Shown here: positions 53,603 through 62,246 of the stretch, piece by piece | Numbering within the stretch: position 1 is the first letter of the stretch | Layout of the letters: the number at the start of each line of letters is the position of its first letter | DNA from: Enterocloster alcoholdehydrogenati | Lineage (GTDB): Bacteria > Bacillota > Clostridia > Lachnospirales > Lachnospiraceae | Direction of reading: 5' to 3' | DNA: 64,000 nucleotides | Assembly (NCBI RefSeq): GCF_013282095.1 | Contig: NZ_BLTJ01000002.1 | Coordinates: forward strand, 248,001 to 312,000 | Position numbers and translations under genes: made by a program | Notes under the pieces: generated by a model | Databases searched by the model: none | Told to the model about the DNA's origin: nothing | Seen by the model: only the letters and a program-made list of their open reading frames with translations

Positions 53603-55207
53603 CTAATTGGTGCCGAATTCGCTTAATTTAAGTCCCGGATTGCGGTCTAAGACCATACCCACGCTCCAGCTGTTGATAAATAAAAGCAGCGGATTATCCT
53701 TTAAGTCCTTGATCCGCTTCATATCGGATGTACCCATAAGCCTGGCCACATCCACCTCCTGAGGGTTCTCGACCCAGCGGATGTGCTCGTAAGGCAGTTT
53801 TTCCAGAATCACCTCTACGTTGTACTCGCTCTGCAGACGGTAGGTCAGCACCTCAAACTGCAGCACGCCCACCACACCTACAATGATCTCCTCCATTCCT
53901 GTATTAAACTCCTGGAAGATCTGGATCGCGCCCTCCTGAGCGATCTGGTTCACACCCTTGATAAACTGCTTGCGCTTCATGGTATCCACCTGACGTACTC
54001 TGGCAAAATGCTCAGGAGCGAAGGTGGGGATGCCTTCAAACTCAAACTTTTCGCTGGAGGTGCACAGCGTATCTCCAATGGAGAAAATCCCCGGATCAAA
54101 GACGCCGATAATGTCGCCGGCATAGGCCTCCTCCACGATCTTGCGGTCCTGGGCCATAAGCTGCTGCGGCTGGGTCAGACGGATCTTCTTGCCTCCCTGG
54201 ACGTGATTTACCTCCATGCCCGCCTCAAACTTGCCGGAGCAGATACGCATAAAAGCGATCCTGTCTCTGTGGGCCTTGTTCATGTTGGCCTGGATTTTAA
54301 ATACAAAGGCAGAGAAATCGCTGCGGAAGGGATCGATCTGCCCGGTCAGTGTTTTCCTTGGAAGCGGCGGGGTGGTCATTTTTAAGAAATGCTCCAAAAA
54401 GGTTTCTACACCAAAGTTTGTCAGGGCAGAGCCAAAAAATACCGGTGATAAATCTCCCCGCTGTACCCGGTCCATATCCAGTTCATCACTGGCTCCGTCC
54501 AGAAGCTCAATATCATCCAGAAGCTGCTGGTGATAGATGGAGCCGATCACAGACTCCACATCAGCGTCGGCCGCGTCAAACTCTTGGGTAGCTACCTCCT
54601 TTGCTCCTCCCATGGCAGCAGTAAACGTGGAGATCTTCTTTGTAAACCGGTCATACACGCCCTTAAAATTCTTCCCGCAGCCAATGGGCCAGTTGACGGG
54701 ACAGGTTCGGATGCCCAGCACGTCCTCGATTTCATCCAGCAGCTCATACGGATCTCTGGCTTCACGGTCAAACTTGTTTATAAAGGTAAAAATAGGAATA
54801 TGGCGCATAACACAGACCTTAAAAAGCTTAATCGTCTGCGCCTCCACACCCTTGGAGCCGTCGATGACCATGACGGCAGAATCCGCCGCCATAAGCGTGC
54901 GGTAGGTATCCTCTGAGAAGTCCTGGTGTCCCGGTGTATCAAGGATATTGATACAGAAACCGTCATAGTTAAACTGCATGGCAGAAGAAGTAACGGAAAT
55001 ACCTCTCTCCTTCTCGATGTCCATCCAGTCGGAAACCGCGTGCTTTGCCGCCTTGCGTCCTTTTACGGTACCGGCCAGGTTGATGGCGCCTCCATAAAGA
55101 AGAAATTTCTCGGTCAGTGTGGTCTTACCTGCATCGGGATGGGAAATAATGGCAAACGTCCTACGCTTTTTTATCTGTTCTATCATCTGATCATCTGTCT
55201 GTGACAA
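53603..55207 (-). CDS. prfC: peptide chain release factor 3
   Basis: 534-residue GTPase that removes RF1/RF2 from the ribosome after termination. G1 SHPDAGKTTL (near 22), G2 region RGISVTSSAM, G3 DTPGHQDFSED, G4 FINKFDRE. Domains II and III follow as in RF3. It starts 58 bases from the divergent-looking coaBC stop; both are on the minus strand. Confidence 0.95.
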   Translation of the reverse strand: MSQTDDQMIEQIKKRRTFAIISHPDAGKTTLTEKFLLYGGAINLAGTVKGRKAAKHAVSDWMDIEKERGISVTSSAMQFNYDGFCINILDTPGHQDFSEDTYRTLMAADSAVMVIDGSKGVEAQTIKLFKVCVMRHIPIFTFINKFDREARDPYELLDEIEDVLGIRTCPVNWPIGCGKNFKGVYDRFTKKISTFTAAMGGAKEVATQEFDAADADVESVIGSIYHQQLLDDIELLDGASDELDMDRVQRGDLSPVFFGSALTNFGVETFLEHFLKMTTPPLPRKTLTGQIDPFRSDFSAFVFKIQANMNKAHRDRIAFMRICSGKFEAGMEVNHVQGGKKIRLTQPQQLMAQDRKIVEEAYAGDIIGVFDPGIFSIGDTLCTSSEKFEFEGIPTFAPEHFARVRQVDTMKRKQFIKGVNQIAQEGAIQIFQEFNTGMEEIIVGVVGVLQFEVLTYRLQSEYNVEVILEKLPYEHIRWVENPQEVDVARLMGTSDMKRIKDLKDNPLLLFINSWSVGMVLDRNPGLKLSEFGTN

Positions 55208-55265
55208 TGGTCGTTTCCTCCGTTCCTGGTGATTGTATGATTTTTCTTAGCATATTTTATTATGA

Positions 55266-56468
55266 TTAAAGACCAAAGTCAAGACGGTTCCTGATCTCAT
55301 CCAGCAGCCGGTCTGCCACTTTTTCTTTGGTCATTTTGGGAAGCTCGGTCTGGCCCTCCTTTGTAATCAGCGTCACCAGATTGGTATCCGTCCCAAAACC
55401 GGCCCCTTCAGTTTTTAAGCTGTTGGCCACGATCATGTCTGCATTCTTCTTTTCAAGCTTGGCCCTTGAGTTTGCCAGAAGATCTCTCGTTTCCATGGAA
55501 AAGCCGCACAAAAACTGGCCCGGTCTGCGGTGACTTCCCAGCCATCCCAAGATATCCTTTGTGCGCTCCAGGGCGATATCCATGTTCCCGTCGGCCTTCT
55601 TGATCTTATCCTCTGCCGTCTGGGAAGGGCGGTAATCCGCCACCGCAGCCGCCTTGATGATGATGTCCTGAGCCTCTGCCGCCGCTGTAACCGCCTCATA
55701 CATTTCCTCTGCACTCTCAACCGGCACCGTATTTACAAAAAGAGGCGGCTTAAGCGCCACCGGCCCTGTAACCAGCGTCACCTCTGCTCCCCTGTAAGCG
55801 GCGGCCTTTGCGATGGCGTATCCCATTTTCCCGGTGGAATGGTTGGTGATATAGCGCACCGGATCAATGGATTCGCGGGTAGGACCAGCAGTTACTAAAA
55901 TCTTCTTTCCCGCCAGGTCCTTAGGATATCCGGCGGCGCGAAGGATATACTCAAAGAGCGTCTCCGGCTCCGGCATCTTCCCGGCTCCCGTATCGCCGCA
56001 GGCCAGATAGCCGTCGGCTGGCCGGATCACCTCAATGCCGTAGTGCCCCAGCGTTTTTAAATTATCCTGCAGGATATTATTTTCATACATCCGCGTATTC
56101 ATGGCTGGAGAAACCAGTTTCGGACAGGTGCAGGCCATAAAGGTAGTTGTGAGCATATCATCCGCAATTCCATGGGCCAGCTTTCCGATCACATTGGCTG
56201 ACGCGGGAGCAACTAAAAAAAGATCCGCTGCCTTTGCCAGGGACACGTGCTCTACGCTGAACTCAAAGTTCCGATCAAAGGTATCCACCAGGCACTTGTG
56301 GCCGGTCAGCGTCTCAAAGGTAATGGGATTGATGAAGTTCACGGCGTTTTCCGTCATGATAACGTGAACGGACGCCCCTGCTTTTACCAGGGCGCTGGCA
56401 AGGCCGGCAATCTTATAGGCCGCAATGCTGCCGGTAACTCCAAGGAGTATTGTTTTTCCTTTTAACAT
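55266..56468 (-). CDS. coaBC: bifunctional phosphopantothenoylcysteine decarboxylase/phosphopantothenate-cysteine ligase
   Basis: Two steps of CoA synthesis in one protein of 400 residues. N-terminal flavoprotein CoaC (about 1-185): VTGSIAAYK, the catalytic His in FSVEHVSLA, PASANVIGKLAHGIADD, and the substrate Asn in SPAMNTRMYEN with the nearby ACGDTGAGKM. C-terminal CoaB (about 190-400): TAGPTRESIDPVRYITNHSTG and KAAAVADYRP. Divergent from coaX, which acts just before it in the pathway; the 96-base gap holds two dyads. Confidence 0.95.
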   Translation of the reverse strand: MLKGKTILLGVTGSIAAYKIAGLASALVKAGASVHVIMTENAVNFINPITFETLTGHKCLVDTFDRNFEFSVEHVSLAKAADLFLVAPASANVIGKLAHGIADDMLTTTFMACTCPKLVSPAMNTRMYENNILQDNLKTLGHYGIEVIRPADGYLACGDTGAGKMPEPETLFEYILRAAGYPKDLAGKKILVTAGPTRESIDPVRYITNHSTGKMGYAIAKAAAYRGAEVTLVTGPVALKPPLFVNTVPVESAEEMYEAVTAAAEAQDIIIKAAAVADYRPSQTAEDKIKKADGNMDIALERTKDILGWLGSHRRPGQFLCGFSMETRDLLANSRAKLEKKNADMIVANSLKTEGAGFGTDTNLVTLITKEGQTELPKMTKEKVADRLLDEIRNRLDFGL

Positions 56469-56481
56469 AAGCTTCCTCCGG

Positions 56482-56537
56482 TTGTTTTTCCGTTTTTTCT
56501 ATGATACAATCATAGCACAATTTTTCATTGATGAAAA
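56482..56537 (+). promoter_or_regulatory. coaX promoter and two dyads in the coaBC-coaX gap
   Basis: TTGTTT (56482-56487), 17-base spacer, TACAAT (56505-56510). The dyad CTATGAT-ACA-ATCATAG (56499-56515) covers the -10 box. A second dyad, TTTTCAT-TG-ATGAAAA, lies at 56522-56537. Either could be a shared operator for both CoA genes. Confidence 0.5.
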
Positions 56538-56564
56538 TACCTGTGGCAGAAAGGAGTCTTTTAC

Positions 56565-57332
56565 ATGATTTTAGCCATTGATATGGGAAATACCAATACC
56601 GTGATCGGAGGAATCGACGAAGAAAAGACCTATTTTATTGAACGGGTCACCACAGACCAGAACCGCACGGATACAGAATATGCCGTTGCTATTAAAAATG
56701 TGCTTGAAATGCACCAGATCCACAGCGATTCCATCGAGGGCGCCATTCTTTCCTCTGTGGTTCCCCCTTTAAATTCCACTATCCTGCGGGCAGTGGAAAA
56801 AGCTGTAGGCGTCTCCCCCCTTCTGGTGGGTCCCGGCATCAAGACCGGCGTCAATATCCTTATGGACAACCCCAAAACCGTAGGCAGCGATATGATCGTA
56901 GATGTGGTGGCTGCCAGCCACGAACACCCGCTCCCCCTTGTGGTGATCGATATGGGTACTGCTACGACCTTAAGTGTGGCGGACAAGCACGGAAATTACA
57001 TCGGCGGCGTTATCCTGCCGGGCCTTCGGGTGTCTTTAAATTCCCTCAGCGGAAAAACCGCCCAGCTCCCCTATATCAGTCTGGAAGTTCCAGATAAGGT
57101 AATTGGTAAAAATACCATTGACTGCATGAGGGCCGGGATTATTTTCAGCAATGTAGATATGATCGACGGAATCCTGGACCGGATGGAAAAGGAGCTGAAA
57201 GAAACGCCCACTGTAATTGCCACCGGAGGACTGGCCCGGTTTATCACGCCGCTTTGCAGGCACAGGATCATTTATGATGATGCGCTGCTGTTAAAGGGGC
57301 TTTTAATCCTGTACCGAAAAAATACACAGTAA
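56565..57332 (+). CDS. coaX: type III pantothenate kinase
   Basis: First step of CoA synthesis, a kinase not inhibited by CoA. 255 residues of the ASKHA fold: phosphate loop DMGNTNTVIGG at the start, GSDMIVDVVAA, the phosphate-2 region VVIDMGTATTLSV, and TGGLARFI near the end. AAAGGAG before the ATG. Divergent from coaBC. Confidence 0.95.
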   Translation: MILAIDMGNTNTVIGGIDEEKTYFIERVTTDQNRTDTEYAVAIKNVLEMHQIHSDSIEGAILSSVVPPLNSTILRAVEKAVGVSPLLVGPGIKTGVNILMDNPKTVGSDMIVDVVAASHEHPLPLVVIDMGTATTLSVADKHGNYIGGVILPGLRVSLNSLSGKTAQLPYISLEVPDKVIGKNTIDCMRAGIIFSNVDMIDGILDRMEKELKETPTVIATGGLARFITPLCRHRIIYDDALLLKGLLILYRKNTQ

Positions 57333-57390
57333 ACGGATCCAGCAGCCCTTACAAGGCTTTCTGGGGTTGATTTAGACCGCCAGACTGGAT

Positions 57391-57436
57391 AAAAAGCCGT
57401 GCTTGAGAGAAGATCATCCTCTCAGCACGGTTTTTT
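57391..57436 (+). terminator. terminator of coaX
   Basis: CCGTGC and GAGAG arms (57397-57409) pair with CTCTC and GCACGG (57419-57430), followed by TTTTTT. The rest of the 411-base gap 57333-57743 holds no supported gene and presumably the sigG promoter, which was not identified. Confidence 0.85.
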
Positions 57437-57743
57437 GTCTGACAGCTGTTTTCGGCGTCCCTTTCCCATTCCCGGGCCTCATCACGCTTAAATATCCTCA
57501 AAGTATAATCCGATTCTTGTTCTCTCCGATCCAGCTCAGGTTCTATGGTATATTCCATGACTCGCAGCCAGACATTCCCAAGAAAATTTCCCGCTATTTT
57601 CCATCTTCCATCTGCCAGTCCGTTCTTCTGGATAGAAAAGGAAGTATAAAACCTTCCCGTTCCGTCCATCATTCTTTTATAACCAGAACAAAAAAGCACA
57701 GCCCGTTCCCGTGCGTACACTCAAATAAATGGAGGTATGGACC

Positions 57744-58520
57744 ATGTCATGCTATAAGGTTGAAATCTGCGGCGTCAATACTGCCAGGCTGCCGCTCCTT
57801 AGCAGTGAAGAGAAGGAAGAATTATTTTCACGGATCTTAAAGGGAGATAAGGAGGCCAGGGAACAGTATATCAAGGGAAACCTGCGCCTGGTCTTAAGTG
57901 TCATCCAGCGCTTTTCCGGAAATCAGGAAAATATTGACGATCTGTTTCAGATTGGCTGTATCGGCCTTATCAAGGCCATCGATAATTTCGATATCACTCA
58001 GAATGTAAAGTTTTCCACCTACGCAGTGCCTATGATCCTTGGCGAGGTGCGCCGCTATCTGCGGGACAATAATTCTATCCGCGTAAGCCGCTCTCTCAGA
58101 GATACCGCCTACAAAGCCCTCTATGCCAAAGAGCAGCTGACGCGGCGTCACTCCAAGGAACCCACCCTCATGGAGATTTCCCAGGAAATCGGCGTCCCCG
58201 GAGAGGAGATCACCTACGCCCTGGATGCCATCCAGACACCGGTAAGCCTTTATGAACCAGTGTATACCGACGGCGGCGATCCCCTCTATGTGATGGATCA
58301 GATCAGCGACAAGAAAAACCTGGAGGAAAACTGGGTGGAGGATCTTTCCTTAGTGGAGGCCATGAAACGTCTCCCTGACCGGGAACGCCACATTATTGAT
58401 ATGCGTTTCTTTGAGGGAAAGACACAGACTGAAGTGGCAAAGGAGATCCACATCAGCCAGGCCCAGGTCTCACGGCTGGAAAAAAGCGCTTTAAAGTCCA
58501 TGCGAAACTATCTGAACTGA
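57744..58520 (+). CDS. sigG: forespore sigma factor SigG
   Basis: 258-residue sigma factor of the late forespore. Begins with the sigma-G signature KVEICGVNTARLPLL, then region 2 (NLRLVLSVIQRFSGN, DDLFQIGCIGLIKAIDNFD, KFSTYAVPMILGEVRRYLRDN), region 3 and region 4 (TQTEVAKEIHISQAQVSRLEK). Start 57744 has GGAGG 8 bases upstream. In related bacteria sigG directly follows spoIIGA-sigE in the same direction; here it is on the opposite strand, 2.9 kb from sigE, with a decayed operon between. A stem CCCTCAG-AAG-CTGAGGG follows the stop. Confidence 0.94.
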   Translation: MSCYKVEICGVNTARLPLLSSEEKEELFSRILKGDKEAREQYIKGNLRLVLSVIQRFSGNQENIDDLFQIGCIGLIKAIDNFDITQNVKFSTYAVPMILGEVRRYLRDNNSIRVSRSLRDTAYKALYAKEQLTRRHSKEPTLMEISQEIGVPGEEITYALDAIQTPVSLYEPVYTDGGDPLYVMDQISDKKNLEENWVEDLSLVEAMKRLPDRERHIIDMRFFEGKTQTEVAKEIHISQAQVSRLEKSALKSMRNYLN

Positions 58521-58581
58521 CCGTCCCCTCAGAAGCTGAGGGAACACACGCCCTGGTCCCGTTTTCCAGCATCAGAATCGA

Positions 58582-59352
58582 TCAGCGTCCGCAAAAAGAT
58601 CGCTCCACTTTCTCAACGATTTCCTCCATTTGTTTCCATTTCCGCTCCATATCCGCCGCCAGCGCAAACTGGGTGCGGCAGCGATCCAGGTTGTGATTTT
58701 CTCTGACAAGCTTAAAGTACGTATCTCCTGAGAGTTAATCGGTCAAGAAACGCATCCCGCACTCCAGGGTCATCAGCCTTGCTCCCTGGGGCAGCATCCG
58801 CACCTCTGCCTTTGTCAGACTTCCGGCGCAGCCTTCTAAAAATCCTCTGGTATAGATCTCAAAAAGAGGAAGCGACAAAGACACCTTTGCAGCATCTACC
58901 TCATCCTCCTCTGCCGTATTGGCCCCGAACCGGATAGAATCACCGAAATCAAAGACAGACAGGCCCGGCATCACTGTGTCAAGATCAATGATGCAGATGG
59001 CCTGCCCTGTTTTATCATCAATCATGATATTATTCAGCTTGGTATCATTATGAGTCACGCGCAGAGGAAACTCGCCGGCTGCCAGTATTTCCATGGCAAT
59101 CCCCCTATCCTTTTCCCGGTCTAAGACAAACTGGATCTCCTCTCTCATGGCACTGGCTCTTGCGCAGACATCCCCGGCCATCGCCTTTTTAAAGACCTCA
59201 AACCGTGCCAGCGTATCGTGAAAGCCCGGAATCGTCTCGGTCAGCTCCCTGGCCGGATACTTTGCCAGAAGCCGCTGAAAATGCCCGAACACTTTTCTGC
59301 TCTGATAAAAATCCTCTGGTTTTTCCACCAGGTTATAGCAAGTAGCTCCCCA
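58582..59352 (-). pseudogene. remnant of N-acetylhexosamine 1-kinase (NahK), truncated and with an in-frame stop
   Basis: The reading frame 58735-59361 gives about 200 residues of a NahK-type kinase: RKVFGHFQRLL, the catalytic loop HNDTKLNNIM, and CIIDLDTVMPGLSVFDFGDSIR. It stops at TAA 58735-58737 right after GMRFLTD; beyond that, the same frame continues with family sequence (SGDTYFKL, NHNLDRCRTQF) to 58582. NahK is about 360 residues, so roughly the first 125 are missing: the frame joins sequence ending MNLWG that belongs to another gene. NahK phosphorylates GlcNAc or GalNAc released from lacto-N-biose or galacto-N-biose. Confidence 0.8.
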
Positions 59353-59516
59353 CAGATTCATGGAAACAATGGCGGAAGCTGGAAGCTCTTCCCAGGTCTG
59401 GCCCCGTCCTCACTAAACTCGGCCCTGCCGCCGTGCTTTCCGATCCGGGTTCGCTCTCTGATATCCGTCAGATAACCGCGATCGTCCATGCGGCATACTC
59501 CCCTGGTCGCAGAACC
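59347..59516 (-). pseudogene. remnant of a nucleotidyltransferase gene of the lacto-N-biose operon
   Basis: A central piece of a sugar nucleotidyltransferase: ATRGVCRMDDRGYL, TDIRERTRIGKH, then EDG, and after a lost G in the run at 59403-59406 the frame resumes as QTWEELPASAIVSMNLWG. Both ends of the gene are absent; left it adjoins the phosphorylase piece, right the NahK piece. Family assignment is from memory of the typical motif order. Confidence 0.55.
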
Positions 59517-59973
59517 ATACCGTATACTCGTGAAACGGCTTTGGATGGGGCAAAATGACCCGCATGGCACAGGTGTTTCCCACCCCTTTAAATTCTTTCC
59601 CGCCTCCAAATCCCTGAGGCATGGCGGCACCTGTCAGTTCCCATTCTTCTGCCGGAACCGGCTCCCCCGTCGTCCGGTCCATGGACCTCCCACCACATTT
59701 TGGGGTCATGATAACAGTCCGGTACCACCTGCTGACTGAAATACTCTTCCATAAAATCCATTTCCAGCCTGCCTCTCACAGCAGTAAAACGCCAGAACAT
59801 CAGGTAAAGCTGCTGGCACTCCTCCATATGCTTTTGGGCAAACTCATTGTGTCCGTTTGGTTCCGTCGCTGTCGCGGATGGCATCAGCTCCCCCCCTGGT
59901 CCATCAGTTCCTTTGTCTGTCTTAAAAAGCCAGATTCGCTTGGAAGGGTTACTCTGCCCCTTGTTTTTGCCAT
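59517..59973 (-). pseudogene. remnant of 1,3-beta-galactosyl-N-acetylhexosamine phosphorylase (GH112, LnpA type)
   Basis: The start is intact: AGGAGGAGATCAT then ATG 59973, and the frame opens GRVTLPSESGFLRQTKEL, typical for GH112. A run of seven G (59890-59896) shifts the frame; GADAIRDSDGT is then lost into another frame after a short deletion, which continues with HNEFAQKHMEECQQLYLM and YHDPKMWWE. A third shift near 59690 leads to DRTTGEPVPAEEWELTG and ends near HEYTVWF. About 120-150 of some 720 codons remain. The intact enzyme phosphorolyses lacto-N-biose and galacto-N-biose. Confidence 0.75.
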
Positions 59974-60053
59974 ATGATCTCCTCCTTCTGCCGTCCGGTT
60001 TCCGCTGTCTGCTTTGCAGATCATACGCTGTCGGAGACGGTCGTTATACCCAC

Positions 60054-60078
60054 AGTATAGCGGAAAATCCCATTTTCC
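60054..60078 (-). promoter_or_regulatory. relict promoter and dyad of the decayed lacto-N-biose operon
   Basis: Minus-strand TATACT (60054-60059) preceded by the dyad GGAAAAT-CCC-ATTTTCC (60062-60078). It faces the GH112 remnant, while the AraC remnant reads the other way. Confidence 0.4.
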
Positions 60079-60096
60079 TAACTTGAGTTTTTCTCC

Positions 60097-60297
60097 ATGA
60101 TGAAGGTCGGCACTGCCCGGCAGATGATACGCGATAACCAGTTAAATTTCACCCAGATTGCTGACCGTCTGGGCTACAATTCCATCCGCTACTTTTCCCG
60201 GCAGTTTAAGCAGCTGACCTCCATGACGCCCTAAGAATACGCAGCCTCGATCCGCAGGCTGTCGGATAAGCCCTCACAGAACCGGGAGATTTTATAA
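60097..60297 (+). pseudogene. remnant of an AraC-family regulator (C-terminal DNA-binding half)
   Basis: Frame from ATG 60097: ARQMIRDNQLNFTQIADRLGY, then SIRYFSRQFKQLTSMTP, the second helix-turn-helix of an AraC protein, cut by TAA at 60232-60234 where a Ser or Ala codon is expected; the frame resumes with EYAASIRRLSD to 60297. The N-terminal sensor half and the first helix-turn-helix are gone. It stands head to head with the decayed lacto-N-biose genes and was probably their regulator. Confidence 0.75.
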
Positions 60298-60314
60298 ATG
60301 TCGAACAAACCTTC

Positions 60315-60343
60315 TTGCCCCCTGGGCTTTCATATGGTACACT
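60315..60343 (+). promoter_or_regulatory. candidate promoter of the NYN-LOTUS gene
   Basis: TTGCCC (60315-60320), 17-base spacer, TACACT (60338-60343), some 40 bases before the ATG. Moderate match. Confidence 0.45.
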
Positions 60344-60389
60344 GATGATATGATAGTCCTATCCTAACAGAAAGCGGCAGACATAGTAT

Positions 60390-61373
60390 ATGGAACAGAA
60401 TGAACGCAGATTTGCAGTATTGATCGATGCAGACAATGTATCGCCAAAGTATATCAAGTATATCCTGGATGAGGTATCCGATATCGGGATCGCAACCTAC
60501 AAACGGATCTATGGTGACTGGACCGATAACGAAAAAAGGGGCTGGAAGAATGTTCTTTTGGACTGGTCCGTCAACCCTATCCAGCAGTACAGCTACACCA
60601 CCGGCAAGAACGCTACCGACTCTGCCATGATCATCGACGCCATGGACATTTTATATTCGGGAAATGTAGATGGTTTCTGTCTGGTGTCCAGCGACTCAGA
60701 TTTTACCAAGCTGGCCCAGCGGCTGCGGGAGGCCGGTATGTTCGTCATGGGTATCGGAGAGCAAAAAACACCCAAACCCTTCCGGGCAGCCTGCGATACC
60801 TTTAAGCTTCTGGAGATTATTTCCTCAGAGGATACGCCGGAGGCGGTTCCCACGGCCAGGGGACGGGTAAATGCCATGGCGGCGTCCAAGACCGAGGTGC
60901 CCTCCATTGACGAGATACAAAAAACGATCACTTCCATCGATGAGATCCAGAAGGCCATCACCAAGCTTCTCATCGAGAACAACAGCCAGAACCAGCCTAT
61001 TATCCTTGCAAAGGTAGGAAATTTCCTAACTAAGCGTTTCTCCGACTTTGATGTGAGAAATTACGGCTATTCCAAGCTTTCCACCTTCCTTGAAAGCTTG
61101 GACAACAGCGATTTTCAGGTGGTAAAGCTTCATGGGGGCTATTTTGTCCAGGAAAAATCCGCCTCCACTTCAAAGGCTGACATCGAAAAAGAAATCATCC
61201 GCCTGATTCAGAGCAACAAAGGCCATGTTGATAATTTAAGCATTATCCACGAGGAACTGAAAAAGAAGTTTCCCAACTTTGATATCAAGCAGTACGGTTT
61301 CAGCCGGCTCTCCAGCTTTATACGCAGCTTCGGCACCTTTAAGATCAAAGATAATATGGTGCAGCTGCGGTAA
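60390..61373 (+). CDS. NYN-domain nuclease-like protein with two LOTUS (OST-HTH) domains
   Basis: 327 residues. NYN domain of the PIN-like nuclease fold (about 5-145): VLIDADNVSPKY with the first acidic residues, KNATDSAMIIDAMDIL, and LVSSDSDFTKLAQRLREAG, so the metal-binding Asp residues are intact. A spacer contains a tandem copy (SIDEIQKTI followed by SIDEIQKAI). Two LOTUS/OST-HTH domains follow (about 185-257 and 263-327), each with a KRFSDFDVRNYGYSKLSTFLES-like core, shown in parts. LOTUS domains bind RNA, often G-rich or G-quadruplex; NYN proteins cleave RNA. The target is unknown. Single-gene unit. Confidence 0.85.
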   Translation: MEQNERRFAVLIDADNVSPKYIKYILDEVSDIGIATYKRIYGDWTDNEKRGWKNVLLDWSVNPIQQYSYTTGKNATDSAMIIDAMDILYSGNVDGFCLVSSDSDFTKLAQRLREAGMFVMGIGEQKTPKPFRAACDTFKLLEIISSEDTPEAVPTARGRVNAMAASKTEVPSIDEIQKTITSIDEIQKAITKLLIENNSQNQPIILAKVGNFLTKRFSDFDVRNYGYSKLSTFLESLDNSDFQVVKLHGGYFVQEKSASTSKADIEKEIIRLIQSNKGHVDNLSIIHEELKKKFPNFDIKQYGFSRLSSFIRSFGTFKIKDNMVQLR

Positions 61374-61384
61374 AAACACCCTTA

Positions 61385-61438
61385 AAAAATACGCCGCACT
61401 CTCCGTTTTGCTTCTCACGGAAACTGCGGCGTATTTTT
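61385..61438. terminator. bidirectional terminator between the NYN-LOTUS gene and sigE
   Basis: AAAAATACGCCGCA (61385-61398) pairs with TGCGGCGTATTTTT (61425-61438), with an inner TCCGT/ACGGA stem. Confidence 0.9.
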
Positions 61439-61464
61439 ATGCGCACTGTCTGTTCTCCTGCCAT

Positions 61465-62205
61465 CTACTCGAACCGGACGATCTCCTTTTTCAGCCTTTT
61501 CATAATCTTTTTCTCCAGCCTTGATATGTAAGACTGAGAGATTCCCAAAAGATCCGCTACCTCCTTCTGGGTCATCTCATCGCCGTCCTCGTTTGTGAGG
61601 CCATAGCGCAGCTCTACGATCCGGCGTTCTCTGGGCTCCAGATGGCTGATGGCAGTATTTAAGAGATCCTTTTCGATCTCATCTTCAATGCCATGATAGA
61701 TCACGTCCTCATCCGTTCCCAGAATATCGGATAAAAGCAGTTCATTTCCATCCCAGTCCACGTTTAAGGGCTCGTCAATCGACACCTCCAGGCGAGTCTT
61801 ATTGTTTCGTCTCAGGTACATGAGTATCTCATTTTCAATGCACCGCGAGGCGTAGGTGGCCAGCTTGATATTTTTATCGGGTTTGAATGTATTGATGGCT
61901 TTTATGAGGCCAATCGTACCAATCGAGATCAGATCCTCTACTCCAACGCTGGTATTGTCAAATTTTTTTGCAATATAAACTACCAGACGCAGGTTATGCT
62001 CGATCAGAGAGGATCTGGCATGATGGTCCTGATCACTCCCTAAAAGGCCGATCATCCGGCCTTCCTCCGCGGCCTCCAGAGGCGGCGGAAGGATATCTGC
62101 CCCTCCGATATAATGAACTTCCCCCTGTTTTTGAACCAGCATAGTCCGGAAACTGGGAGCCGTTTTAAACTGAAAACGGTTTGGTATGGATACTCTTACA
62201 ATCAT
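61465..62205 (-). CDS. sigE: mother-cell sigma factor SigE
   Basis: 246-residue early mother-cell sigma factor, made as an inactive precursor. The N-terminal about 30 residues form the membrane-bound pro-sequence; processing probably falls near [10 protein letters not shown]. Region 2: [50 protein letters not shown]. Region 4: [23 protein letters not shown]. It lies 41 bases after spoIIGA, which encodes its processing protease. Confidence 0.95.
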   Translation of the reverse strand: MIVRVSIPNRFQFKTAPSFRTMLVQKQGEVHYIGGADILPPPLEAAEEGRMIGLLGSDQDHHARSSLIEHNLRLVVYIAKKFDNTSVGVEDLISIGTIGLIKAINTFKPDKNIKLATYASRCIENEILMYLRRNNKTRLEVSIDEPLNVDWDGNELLLSDILGTDEDVIYHGIEDEIEKDLLNTAISHLEPRERRIVELRYGLTNEDGDEMTQKEVADLLGISQSYISRLEKKIMKRLKKEIVRFE

Positions 62206-62246
62206 TTTATTTCCTCCCGCTTACATATCGCCCCCAAACGCCATGG

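Noticed and set aside
57349-57720. 123-codon minus-strand frame between coaX and sigG
   Set aside because: It runs through the coaX terminator hairpin, has no ribosome site, and matches no family I recognise; composition alone is not enough to call a gene.
58735-59361. Intact aminoglycoside-type phosphotransferase gene
   Set aside because: The frame is open, but family sequence continues past its stop and its first residues belong to another gene, so it is a remnant of NahK.
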